Part shown: piece after piece, positions 36,370-43,798 of the stretch | Layout of the letters: each line of letters starts with the position of its first letter | Position numbering within the stretch: the first letter of the stretch is position 1 | From: a virus | DNA length: 64,000 bases | Virus record (IMG/VR): IMGVR_UViG_3300028840_002524 | Coordinates: 1 to 64,000 of that record | Direction: 5' to 3' (one strand) | Program-made: the position numbers and the translations under genes | Notes under the pieces: model-generated | The model's database searches: none | The model's input: the letters and a program-made list of their open reading frames with translations, nothing else | Told to the model about the DNA's origin: nothing

Positions 36370-37268
36370 TGGCGAACGCTTCGTACACGTACACGGTTCC
36401 CGGGTCGTTTCCGAACGGGAAGGTAGCGCCCGCCCGCTTGGACAAAGAGATCCGCGAGTCGGCCATCGTTACCGCCCTCGATGGAGTCTCCACCGGGGGG
36501 ACGACGTGCACCGTCACGTTCAAGGCACAGCTCTCCTCGACGGACAAGCAAATTCTCGACGGCGACCCGTCGCAGACGCCGAACCCCGCCACACCGTGCC
36601 CGGTCGGCAGCCTGATCGGGGACCATTCCGGTGAGCCTCTTTCCGAACAGGTCCCCATCCCCGTGCAGCCGGTGGACACGTCTGGGCTCGATCCCGAGAC
36701 GGCCCTCAACTGCACCGAGGGCCTGTACGTCCCGGTCGAGATCGGTGTAAATCCGTCTGTGCTGAACCAGACGTGGCCGTTCCCCATCGACGCAGTGGCC
36801 GCTCGGTACGTGTTCGACAACCCAGAGTGGGAGCTGGGTGACAAGTTCGACGCCTTCGGGATCGGCGCTGGCGATCCGTCCGTAGGCCCGGTGACGGCGC
36901 CCGTCGCGCAGGGTGGCCGCGTGATCCCTGTGTACCCCACGGTTTTCCAGTACGTGCGGCACGGCTTGTTCGTGAAGTTCGGGAACGAGGACAAGGAGTA
37001 CCGCGTGGCCTCCGAGGACCAGCAGGCCGGGACCATCACGATCATGGAGGACCTGGAGGTGGCGCTCAGCGGCGGGGAGGACGTGCGGCTGAGGCGGCCG
37101 TTCGCAATATCCGTCCCGGTCCACAAGGGGGTCCTCTACCCCATCGGCGACCTGACGGCCGGGTCCTCCCTTGTCAGCGCGGGGAACGTGCTGCGCATCC
37201 GGTACCACCACAAGACAGCGCCGCCGTCGGCCTACGAGATAGGAATGGCCCTAATAACCCTCTTTTGA
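36369..37268 (+). CDS. Virion structural protein (299 aa from the GTG start)
   Basis: The GTG at 36369 is preferred because GGAGG lies 8 nt upstream and it overlaps the previous stop by one base. ATG 36354 in the same frame would add five residues. The protein is beta-rich with many Pro and Gly (YTYTVPGSFPNGKVAPARLD; QGGRVIPVYPTVFQYVRHGL; FVKFGNEDKEYRVASEDQQA). No enzyme motif is seen. Its place at the end of the fibre cassette suggests a fibre, fibre-base or adaptor protein. The family is not recognised. Confidence 0.55.
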   Translation: MANASYTYTVPGSFPNGKVAPARLDKEIRESAIVTALDGVSTGGTTCTVTFKAQLSSTDKQILDGDPSQTPNPATPCPVGSLIGDHSGEPLSEQVPIPVQPVDTSGLDPETALNCTEGLYVPVEIGVNPSVLNQTWPFPIDAVAARYVFDNPEWELGDKFDAFGIGAGDPSVGPVTAPVAQGGRVIPVYPTVFQYVRHGLFVKFGNEDKEYRVASEDQQAGTITIMEDLEVALSGGEDVRLRRPFAISVPVHKGVLYPIGDLTAGSSLVSAGNVLRIRYHHKTAPPSAYEIGMALITLF

Positions 37269-37278
37269 GGTAACGACG

Positions 37279-37875
37279 ATGCCCGACGGAAAGTACAACT
37301 ACGCCGACGGCCTCAAAGGCTGCCTCGGGTTTTCTCGCACGAAGGGCGGCGGGTTCGGCGGCTTCCTGTCCCGAGCCATCCGGATGTTCTCGGCCGGGGA
37401 ATGGAGCCACGTGTTCGTGGTCCTCGACCGGGTTCCGGACACAGGCGACTACTACATTATCGAGGCGGCCGAGGCGGGGGTGCAGATCAGCCTGTTCTCG
37501 GAGTACGCCGAGGACAAGAACATCGAGTTCGCCCTCTACAAGCCCAAGGTGTCCGAGGAGGCCATCGCCGAGGGGGTCAGGAAGATCCTCCCACTGAACG
37601 GCCGCGCCTACGGTTACCTCCAGTTCGTGGGGTTCATCCTCGTGTGGCCCTACTACATGGTGACCGGGAAGCGGAGACACAACCCGTTCGGTGGTGGTAT
37701 CATCTGCTCCGAGCTCGGACTCATCTACGCGAGGGGAACGCGGGTGAATCCGCCCGTGTTCGACAGGATGGACCTGAACCTCACGTCTCCCGAGGACCTG
37801 AACGACAACGCCGACACTGACCGTACGCACTGGCTTTTGAAGCTGACACACAAGGGGATTCCAGGATCACTATGA
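37279..37875 (+). CDS. Permuted NlpC/P60-like papain-fold enzyme (198 aa)
   Basis: GAGG precedes the ATG. SAGEWSHVFVVLDR carries a conserved His44 and GGGIICSELGLIY a Cys143, in the His-before-Cys order of the permuted papain-fold YiiX/LRAT-like group. Between them lie YYIIEAAEAGVQISLFSEYA and GRAYGYLQFVG, also typical. Such enzymes cut peptides or amide/ester bonds and occur in phages as cell-wall or host-interaction factors. It overlaps the glycosyltransferase gene by ATGA. No signal peptide is seen. The substrate could be peptidoglycan, lipid or protein. Confidence 0.65.
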   Translation: MPDGKYNYADGLKGCLGFSRTKGGGFGGFLSRAIRMFSAGEWSHVFVVLDRVPDTGDYYIIEAAEAGVQISLFSEYAEDKNIEFALYKPKVSEEAIAEGVRKILPLNGRAYGYLQFVGFILVWPYYMVTGKRRHNPFGGGIICSELGLIYARGTRVNPPVFDRMDLNLTSPEDLNDNADTDRTHWLLKLTHKGIPGSL

Positions 37876-38870
37876 GCAACGTGATGCTACACGTGCACAA
37901 CGTCTGTATCTTGGGGGGAGTCCCTGCGTTCATCGCGGACCTCGCGGCGGCCTTTCCCCAGTTCACACACGTTGCCCTCCACGTGAAGGATCAGTCTGAG
38001 CGCAGTGCCGAGCAAATGCTGAACCATGACGGGATCACGGTAGCCCACGGTCCGTGCTCCGAGACCGTCATCGAGTCCTTTGACCCTGCCGTCCTCATCC
38101 TCCACAACATCTCAGGCTCCTCCGTAGAGGGGAAAGCTCCTTGGGGCTGGTTACGCCGGTGGCCGACGATATTCTGGCATCACAGCAGAGTACGCCCGGC
38201 CATCGCTGCCGACCTGCATGTATTCGTCTCCGAGCACCTTCGCCGAAGCTACGCCAACTTGCTTGATAGCATGTTCATAAAGCGGTGGAAGGTGGTGCCT
38301 CCGTGCATCCAGACGGGACGTTTCGCAAGGGTCAAGAGAACCACGGAGCGCACCATCGGGAAGCTCGCCACCCCAACGAGGCCAGAGAAATACCCGTTCG
38401 TCCTCCTCAAGGTGGCGAAGCGCGTGAACGCCCGCCTCGTGATGCCCGGGGCAAACAAGTTCTATCCGAACGAGAACGGGCGCCTCATGTCCCTCATCCC
38501 TTCGTGGCACAAGGTCCCGTGGTTCATGTCCAAGATGGGCGTTTTCGTCTACGTGAACGCGCCGAAGTTCGGCCCGGAGACGTGGTGCCGTGGGGTCACA
38601 GAGGCGCTCGCATCCGGGCTCCCTGTGGTGGCAGAGAACCGTGGAGGGATCGCCGAGCAGATCAAGGAGCGCAGTACGGGGTTCTTGGTCCCTCCGGATG
38701 ACGAATACCTCATCTGGGCCCGCGTGGCTGAGCTCTTCGAGAACCCTGACCTCGCCGAAAAGATGGGAGCGGCCGGTAGGAAGTGGGCGCAGGAGAACGC
38801 GGACATCAAGGTGCTGCAACGTGAGCTGACCGGCGACATCCTCGGGATGGTCACGGGGAGGCCCGTCTAA
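37872..38870 (+). CDS. GT4-type glycosyltransferase (332 aa)
   Basis: Start overlaps the previous stop by ATGA. The C-terminal half has the GT-B/GT4 signature: PETWCRGVTEALASGLPVVA with an EX7E pair (E236, E244), then NRGGIAEQI and TGFLVPPDDEYLIWARVAEL. The N-terminal half (HVHNVCILGGVPAFIADLAA; VLILHNISG; FWHHSRVRPAIAADLHVFVS) is the acceptor domain. It should transfer a sugar from a nucleotide donor. The next genes are methyltransferase-like, so this looks like a small glycan-building set. Possible targets are the Thr-rich fibre upstream, virion proteins or host surface glycans. Confidence 0.8.
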   Translation: MSNVMLHVHNVCILGGVPAFIADLAAAFPQFTHVALHVKDQSERSAEQMLNHDGITVAHGPCSETVIESFDPAVLILHNISGSSVEGKAPWGWLRRWPTIFWHHSRVRPAIAADLHVFVSEHLRRSYANLLDSMFIKRWKVVPPCIQTGRFARVKRTTERTIGKLATPTRPEKYPFVLLKVAKRVNARLVMPGANKFYPNENGRLMSLIPSWHKVPWFMSKMGVFVYVNAPKFGPETWCRGVTEALASGLPVVAENRGGIAEQIKERSTGFLVPPDDEYLIWARVAELFENPDLAEKMGAAGRKWAQENADIKVLQRELTGDILGMVTGRPV

Positions 38871-39397
38871 TGCCCATCTCCTATCCCGACGCGCTGAGCA
38901 GGATCGGATGGAAGATCATCCAGGTGAAGCCCAAGTCCGTCCTTGACATCGGGTGTGGGTGCGGCCTGTACGGCGTTCTCGCCAGGGAATACACGGACAT
39001 TGACCAACGCAGGCTTGAGCCGTCCACGTGGCAGGCACGCATCGAGGCCGTCGAGGTTTTCCCGGCCTATGTTGGGGAGGTCCACGAGTGGGCCTACGAC
39101 CGGGTGTTCATCGGGGACGCGCTCGAAATACTGCCCGACCTTGGGCGCTACGATCTTATAATCTGTGCCGACGTGATCGAACATTTCTCCTTCGAGGATG
39201 GCTCGCGGCTGCTTGACACGATCCGCGACAAGTCCGACCACGCGATCCTGAGCACACCCGCGAAGTGGATCCCGCAGAAGGACGTATTCGGAAACGAGCA
39301 CGAGACGCATCGCCACCACTGGACCGGCGAGCAGCTCTCGCGGTGGGGAACCGTGGTCCAGATAGGAAGCACCCTTGTGCTGGAGATGAGCGCATGA
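38870..39397 (+). CDS. Class I SAM-dependent methyltransferase (175 aa)
   Basis: The ATG overlaps the glycosyltransferase stop (TAATG). VLDIGCGCGLYG at 24-35 is motif I for SAM binding; RVFIGDALEILPDLGRYDLI and ICADVIEHFSFEDG match motifs II-IV; HAILSTPAKWIP fits strand 5. The length is typical of small-molecule or sugar methyltransferases. Given its neighbours, O-methylation of a sugar is the most natural role, but this is inference. Confidence 0.75.
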   Translation: MPISYPDALSRIGWKIIQVKPKSVLDIGCGCGLYGVLAREYTDIDQRRLEPSTWQARIEAVEVFPAYVGEVHEWAYDRVFIGDALEILPDLGRYDLIICADVIEHFSFEDGSRLLDTIRDKSDHAILSTPAKWIPQKDVFGNEHETHRHHWTGEQLSRWGTVVQIGSTLVLEMSA

Positions 39398-39873
39398 CCA
39401 CCCCGACGAAAAAAGAACTACAGAAGATGTTCGGCCGCTCCTGGTCCTCGGGAGGGGAAACACCCTGCGGGCAGGGGTCTACCCTCGGTAACACCGTCGA
39501 GATGCGCGAGGGGCTGCGCGATTTCATCGTGAAATACGGGGTGGACAAAATTCGGGACTGCGGGTGCGGCTTCGAGGTGAAGGACGTGATCACGGAGCCC
39601 ATTGACGAGTGCGACCTGATCATCTGCAAGGACGTGTTCATTCACTGGACCAACGAGATGATCATGGACGCCATCGCCAATTTCAGGGACTACGGCCAGT
39701 ATCTCTTTGCCGAGAGCACCCCCGGCATCACCAATGCCGACCGCATGACGACAGGGGGAGGCTTCTCTCGTGTGAACCTGGAGGCGCTCCCGTTCAACCT
39801 CGGGGAGCCCATGGAAGTCATCCATGACAAGAAGTTCCGCCGGTACTATGGGTGGTGGGACCTGAACCCCTGA
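39394..39873 (+). CDS. Shortened methyltransferase-like protein (159 aa)
   Basis: The frame is open from 39265, but the ATG at 39394 overlaps the previous stop (ATGA) and is the sensible start. After an N-terminal helix, IRDCGCGFEVKDV (DCGCG at 55-59) looks like motif I, but CDLIICKDVFIHW (motif IV type) follows after only about 15 residues. The stretch that normally holds the SAM-binding acidic residue and motifs II-III is missing. YGQYLFAESTPGITNADRMT resembles strand 5. It may be an inactive or regulatory partner of the enzyme just upstream. Confidence 0.6.
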   Translation: MTTPTKKELQKMFGRSWSSGGETPCGQGSTLGNTVEMREGLRDFIVKYGVDKIRDCGCGFEVKDVITEPIDECDLIICKDVFIHWTNEMIMDAIANFRDYGQYLFAESTPGITNADRMTTGGGFSRVNLEALPFNLGEPMEVIHDKKFRRYYGWWDLNP

Positions 39874-39884
39874 GAGGGCGTACC

Positions 39885-40643
39885 ATGTTCTACAGGTTTG
39901 TAAAAAGCGGCGTTCGACTTCCCCTCGACCTGGACGATATGTACCAGGACGAGGCGTGCTTCATTGCGGGGGGCGCCCCCGTCCTGGAGGACTTCGCCAA
40001 GTTGCTCCACGGCCGCAGGCCGCCAATCCTCGCCATTAACAACGCCGCCACGACGGTGCCCGCCACGTTCTGGGTGGGCGGCGACAAACCGGATTGCATT
40101 GACCGCTCCATCCTCTGCGATCCAACCCTCTTGAAGTTCGGTGTGATCAGCAGAAGGGACTACGCCGTGGAGGGGCGCCCGTGGAAGCTGTGGCCCGGCA
40201 CCCTCTTCTTCGGGACCAAGGACGGATTCAACCAGCGGAACTTCCTCGACCGGCACCGCGATATGTGCTGGTGGAAGAACACGTTTTTTCTTGCTCTCCA
40301 GCTCGCCTACCGCCTGGGTTTCCGGACGGTATACCTCGTGGGCTGCGGCTTCAAAATGGAAAAGGAAAGTCAATACGCATGGAAAACCGCGTTGACCGAT
40401 GAAGAGGTGGCCTGGAACCAGCGCCTCTACAACAACTCCCTTATTCGTTTGAAGGAATTAAAACCTCTCTTTGAAAAAAAGGGACTTCGGGTCGTGAGCT
40501 CTACGCCGGGATCTCTGGCGAATGACATTCTGGAATATGTAGAACCGAGGGATGCGCTGCGCGAGTTCGAGCTTCCCGAGCCGAACACGGTAGTGCTCCC
40601 CCATAGTTCGAAGGTGTCGAAGCCCACGCCCCAGAGGGCATAA
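39885..40643 (+). CDS. DUF115/MptE-like or sialyltransferase-like glycan protein (252 aa)
   Basis: The frame extends upstream to 39852, but the ATG at 39885, with GAGAGGG before it, is preferred. CFIAGGAPVLEDF near the start, a middle with FWVGGDKPDCIDR, and FLALQLAYRLGFRTVYLVGC resemble the Rossmann-like fold of DUF115/MptE and related sialyltransferase-like proteins often found in glycan gene clusters. The C-terminus is disordered. The DNA in the last third (around 40441-40500) is visibly more AT-rich than its surroundings. It completes a four-gene glycan cassette. Confidence 0.55.
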   Translation: MFYRFVKSGVRLPLDLDDMYQDEACFIAGGAPVLEDFAKLLHGRRPPILAINNAATTVPATFWVGGDKPDCIDRSILCDPTLLKFGVISRRDYAVEGRPWKLWPGTLFFGTKDGFNQRNFLDRHRDMCWWKNTFFLALQLAYRLGFRTVYLVGCGFKMEKESQYAWKTALTDEEVAWNQRLYNNSLIRLKELKPLFEKKGLRVVSSTPGSLANDILEYVEPRDALREFELPEPNTVVLPHSSKVSKPTPQRA

Positions 40644-40685
40644 CCCCGCACGAGAAGCAGGATGAGATTGTGATGGAAGCAAAGC

Positions 40686-41018
40686 ATGGAAGTACCGACT
40701 CAAGCCATGAATACGCTCAGCGATACCGCGTGGGGTGCGCTCTTTGTCATGATGTGTACGACGATGGGATCGGCCATCGTGTACCTCATGCTTTACGTCC
40801 GTTCGCTCAATAGGAAGATCGAGGACCTCGGTGAGAAGCGGACACAGGATGCGAAAGACGATGCAGCCGAGGCTCAGAAGCTTGTGCGAGAGTCTCTGGA
40901 GGCCGTAAACAAGGCAACCCGGGCCATCGAGGAGCTTTCCCGTAAGGTTGGTGAGTGGCATTCGACTACTATGGATGAACTCGCAAACCTTCGACGCAGG
41001 CTCCCAGGAGGAGACTAA
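40686..41018 (+). CDS. Single-span membrane protein with coiled coil, holin or spanin candidate (110 aa)
   Basis: The ribosome binding site is weak (GGAAGC). Residues about 14-41 (TAWGALFVMMCTTMGSAIVY...) form one membrane span. Residues 42-105 are a charged heptad-like coiled coil (RKIEDLGEKRTQDAKDDAAE, RESLEAVNKATRAIEELSRK). Phage membrane proteins of this size in the late region are often holins or inner-membrane spanins. No cell-wall hydrolase is recognised next to it apart from the papain-fold protein at 37279. Confidence 0.5.
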   Translation: MEVPTQAMNTLSDTAWGALFVMMCTTMGSAIVYLMLYVRSLNRKIEDLGEKRTQDAKDDAAEAQKLVRESLEAVNKATRAIEELSRKVGEWHSTTMDELANLRRRLPGGD

Positions 41019-41263
41019 TGATGGAAGCCCTCCGAAAATGGGTGAACGCGCTGTTCGGAAAGAACGGTTTCAGCGAGGAGAGCCACGAGATCGAGGTCAA
41101 GCGGATCAAGGAACGCAGGAATTTTCTGAACGATGAAACGCATGCGAACCTCGGTCGTATGGGAAAGGCTTACGAGGATCTCGACATCCCCGAGGCCCCG
41201 GCCTCCGAACCTGACTGCCTGGACTCCGACGCGCTGGACGCCCGAGGATGCGCGGGCCCGTAG
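41018..41263 (+). CDS. Small hypothetical protein (81 aa)
   Basis: The ATG overlaps the previous stop (TAATG) with AGGAGG just upstream, so it is coupled to the membrane protein. It is a charged helical protein (ESHEIEVKRIKERRNFLNDE) with a short acidic C-terminus. No signal peptide, membrane span or known motif is seen. Confidence 0.55.
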   Translation: MMEALRKWVNALFGKNGFSEESHEIEVKRIKERRNFLNDETHANLGRMGKAYEDLDIPEAPASEPDCLDSDALDARGCAGP

Positions 41264-41272
41264 GAGGTTCCC

Positions 41273-41500
41273 ATGACCACCGAGGAAGAGGTCCAGGAGA
41301 TGCTTGAGGCCGTTGTCCCTCCGGACCGGGCGGCCCAGGATACCTACGTCATCGCGGCGTACAAGGACAGCCCAACGGATGAGGGAGAGGTCGGGGTCCG
41401 ACAGGCGCTCATGACCAACGAGGAGCAGTTCGGTCTCGCCGAGGACGCCCTCGACGCCCTCTGGACGTACGTGGGTCTCGAACGCGGCTGGCCCTCGTAG
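41273..41500 (+). CDS. Small acidic hypothetical protein (75 aa)
   Basis: GGAGG lies before the ATG, nine bases after the previous stop. The sequence is acidic and helical (MTTEEEVQEMLEAVVPPDRA; EEQFGLAEDALDALWTYVGL). It is the last gene before a promoter region. No family is recognised. Confidence 0.55.
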   Translation: MTTEEEVQEMLEAVVPPDRAAQDTYVIAAYKDSPTDEGEVGVRQALMTNEEQFGLAEDALDALWTYVGLERGWPS

Positions 41501-41508
41501 TTTTCCAT

Positions 41509-41536
41509 TGGACACCGGCACATCGACCCATAGAAT
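41509..41536 (+). promoter_or_regulatory. Candidate sigma70-like promoter of the tail region
   Basis: TGGACA (41509-41514; five of six to TTGACA) and TAGAAT (41531-41536; five of six to TATAAT) are separated by 16 nt in a 116-nt intergenic gap. It would start the transcription unit for the tail completion, sheath and tube genes. Confidence 0.5.
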
Positions 41537-41548
41537 GGGTGTATCCCA

Positions 41549-41570
41549 TACCCGGGGGGTACCCGGGGGG
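41549..41570 (+). repeat. Tandem 11-bp repeat downstream of the promoter
   Basis: TACCCGGGGGG occurs twice head to tail (41549-41559, 41560-41570), 13 nt downstream of the -10 hexamer. The position fits an operator or initial-transcription pause site. Confidence 0.5.
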
Positions 41571-41616
41571 CACGAACGGCGACCGTTATAGCTCGCTGGC
41601 GGCCCGGGGAGGAAAG

Positions 41617-41904
41617 ATGGCGACTCCGGAAGGGCTTGTTCGTAGATTCTACGGCTGGCTGCACAAGGTTGAGACCGACCTAAAGCGCGACCGAGGCGCG
41701 GCGCCCATCCTGCCGAAACTCCCCACCACACGGCCCACCTCTCTCACCGAAGTCTCGCGCCTGACCGTAGGCGTGTACGGTGCTCTCACCGGCACAAAGC
41801 ACGAGGAACGTGCGGCCTATTGGCGCGGCATCTTCGAGGGAATAGAGCGCGACGGTTGGCAGGATTCCGCGACTGTTGGTAGCGACAGTGGAGAAAAAAA
41901 TTGA
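41617..41904 (+). CDS. Small hypothetical protein (95 aa)
   Basis: The frame is open from 41539, but the ATG at 41617 with GGGGAGGAAAG upstream is chosen. It is a basic, helical N-terminus (LVRRFYGWLHKVETDLKRDR) followed by a helical domain (TSLTEVSRLTVGVYGALTGT; RAAYWRGIFEGIERDGW). Its last codons run through palindrome copy 6 and read TVGSDSGEKN. It overlaps the next gene by 4 nt. No family is recognised. Confidence 0.55.
   Translation: MATPEGLVRRFYGWLHKVETDLKRDRGAAPILPKLPTTRPTSLTEVSRLTVGVYGALTGTKHEERAAYWRGIFEGIERDGWQDSATVGSDSGEKN
41872..41889 (-). repeat. Interrupted palindrome, copy 6 (diverged)
   Basis: ACTGTTGGTAGCGACAGT has one change from the other copies, giving a G-T wobble in the stem. 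GGAG and seven A follow immediately, so the hairpin sits directly upstream of the ribosome binding site of the next gene (TTG start at 41901). Confidence 0.6.
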
Positions 41905-42476
41905 CTTGGCCGACACGATACCCGGCGTACATTCGGACGGTGATGGGCGTGCAGGCAGAGCACGACATCCGCCGAATCCCCCGCCTGTGGTATTGGCGCT
42001 TCAACCTCGAAACGACCGACGAGGATACGGTCTATGGCGAGGCGGCCGAGACCCTTCGGAAATACCATGACCCCATCGGGGTGCACCTCCTTGTCCGCGA
42101 GTGGTCCAAGGAAGAGGGTCCCACGAAGATGGGGGTAGACAAGGACGTGGACCTCAAGCTCACCATCTCGCTCGCCGAGGTTGCCCGGCTCGGGCAGCAC
42201 TACGGCCTGGGCAACGAGGCCGAGGAAGGATACATCCCCCACGCCGACGACGTGTTCCAATGGCGCGGGGAACTCTATACGGTCACGGAGAGGCTCCGGA
42301 TCGAGAAGATGATCGGCCCCACCCGGTGGGTGGGACTCTACGCGGGCGCGGCCGTGAAGCTCGTACACGACTCGACCGACATGGACAAGCCGATCAGGGA
42401 ACTACCAGACGACCCACCGCAGCCGCCGTGGCCGGTGGAGATGAGGAAAGATGGCGTCAGTCAAGGTACACCATAG
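41901..42476 (+). CDS. Putative tail or neck completion protein (191 aa)
   Basis: A TTG start at 41901 is preceded by GGAG at 7 nt spacing; ATG 41943 is an alternative. The protein is mixed alpha/beta (YWRFNLETTDEDTVYGEAAE; VDLKLTISLAEVARLGQHYG; DDVFQWRGELYTVTERLRIE) and ends in a Pro-rich tail. It is the first gene of the tail block, just before an HK97-gp10-like protein, the position of head-tail connector or completion proteins. The exact family is not recognised. Confidence 0.55.
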   Translation: MTWPTRYPAYIRTVMGVQAEHDIRRIPRLWYWRFNLETTDEDTVYGEAAETLRKYHDPIGVHLLVREWSKEEGPTKMGVDKDVDLKLTISLAEVARLGQHYGLGNEAEEGYIPHADDVFQWRGELYTVTERLRIEKMIGPTRWVGLYAGAAVKLVHDSTDMDKPIRELPDDPPQPPWPVEMRKDGVSQGTP

Positions 42477-43071
42477 CGTGAAGGTCGGCGGCCGGGTCTA
42501 CAAGCTCCGGACGCGCAAACCCTTCATGACCACCTTGGTGGAGAGCGAGATTCGCGCCACGATACCGCAGATGCGTAACGTGGCGTGGGAGACTCGTGAC
42601 CTACTGATCGACAAGGCCCTCGCGGGAACCGCCCAGGGGCGCCAGAAGGTGCTAAGCCGTGGCGACTTCCCCCGCTCCAAGGCCCCCGGCGGGAGGAAGC
42701 AACGGCGCCCCTTCCCATTCGACCGCGACTCCAACCTACGCCTACAGCCTGACTACGTGGACTGGAAGGTCCGCAACGGCTACGACCCGAGGCCCCTGCT
42801 CGCCTCGGGAGGGTACCTTCGAAATCTCGACGTGTTCGAGTCCAGGACCAAGCAGGGCGTGACCTACGCGGTCCGTCTCAGGCGCGGCCGTTCCATCCGG
42901 ACAGGCATCCCCTACTCCATCCTGTGGCGGTGGCTCGAATTCGGGAACTCCACCACCAAGCCCCGTCCGCATTGGCGCCCCACGGCCCGGATCGTGAAGC
43001 GCCTCGTGAAGCGGATTCCAGATGACGCCAGGGCGCAGGCCGTCCGTGATGCTCTCAGGGAAGCAACATGA
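42451..43071 (+). CDS. HK97 gp10-like tail completion protein (206 aa)
   Basis: GAGGAAAG lies upstream of the ATG, inside the end of the previous gene (26-nt overlap). A helical N-terminal region (FMTTLVESEIRATIPQMRNV) and the C-terminal WLEFGN...RPHWRPTARIVKRLVK pattern resemble HK97-gp10/tail-completion (neck) proteins, which carry an FG...RP.LRPA-type end. It overlaps the next gene by ATGA. Confidence 0.6.
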   Translation: MASVKVHHSVKVGGRVYKLRTRKPFMTTLVESEIRATIPQMRNVAWETRDLLIDKALAGTAQGRQKVLSRGDFPRSKAPGGRKQRRPFPFDRDSNLRLQPDYVDWKVRNGYDPRPLLASGGYLRNLDVFESRTKQGVTYAVRLRRGRSIRTGIPYSILWRWLEFGNSTTKPRPHWRPTARIVKRLVKRIPDDARAQAVRDALREAT

Positions 43072-43796
43072 TCCGACCGATAGACGAGGCCCTAAAGGGA
43101 TTCTTCGGCCGCCTCCTGTGGGGCGGGCGCTCGATCCCCGTGGTCTACGCCTCCCCGGATCGTGCGTATGGAGAGATCACCCGGTGGCTCGCCCAGAACA
43201 ATCGAATCAAGGTCGAGACGGCCGAAGAGCAGATCAGGGCCAAGAAGCTAAAAATCCCGATGCCCTTCTGCTCCGTCTGGACAGAGCCAATGGACTTCGA
43301 CGCGGAGCGGTTCAGCCCGGGGCGTATCCGTGGGTTCGACCTCGATGAGGAGGCGGGCACGGCGAAGGTCATGAAGGTGCCCAAGCCCGTGGTGGCAACC
43401 CTCCAGGCCGATTTCTGGATGAAGAATGTACACGAGGCCAAGATCCTCGAAACGCAACTTGAGCTGCAATTTTGGGACAACGAGCGGACAATTCCTGTTG
43501 ACTTTTCGGACGACAGGCACTATCAGCCGCCGTATGATGTGCTCGTGCACATGAAAGTTCTGGGGCGCACGAGATTCTGGATCAAAAAGACGGGACCGCT
43601 GACCGACAACAGCGACCTTGAAACCGAGGGGAAACTTCGAAGTATACGACGGACGTTTTCGGGAGAGGTAAGGGCTCAGATTCCTCACGTGCCGCAACTG
43701 CACAAGGTACTCAGGGACCTCACCTACTCCTTTATCGACGATAACACCCAGACCGAGCTCGAATCGCTCGACGTGCAAGTATCTGGAGGACCGTAG
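43068..43796 (+). CDS. Putative tail terminator or sheath-stabiliser protein (242 aa)
   Basis: ATGA overlap with the previous gene. It is a mixed alpha/beta protein of the size of tail terminators (SIPVVYASPDRAYGEITRWL; VVATLQADFWMKNVHEAKIL; DVLVHMKVLGRTRFWIKKTG). It directly precedes the sheath gene, the usual place of the tail terminator in contractile-tailed phages. The assignment comes from position and general character. Confidence 0.5.
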   Translation: MIRPIDEALKGFFGRLLWGGRSIPVVYASPDRAYGEITRWLAQNNRIKVETAEEQIRAKKLKIPMPFCSVWTEPMDFDAERFSPGRIRGFDLDEEAGTAKVMKVPKPVVATLQADFWMKNVHEAKILETQLELQFWDNERTIPVDFSDDRHYQPPYDVLVHMKVLGRTRFWIKKTGPLTDNSDLETEGKLRSIRRTFSGEVRAQIPHVPQLHKVLRDLTYSFIDDNTQTELESLDVQVSGGP

Positions 43797-43798
43797 CA

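Noticed and set aside
36354-36371. ATG at 36354 as start of the structural gene
   Set aside because: The GTG at 36369 has GGAGG at 8 nt and overlaps the previous stop, while the ATG has GAGG too close for use. It remains possible.
36029-36634. A + strand frame crossing the end of adhesin B and the start of the next gene
   Set aside because: It overlaps two better-supported genes, is Ser/Arg/Pro-rich without order and has no ribosome binding site.
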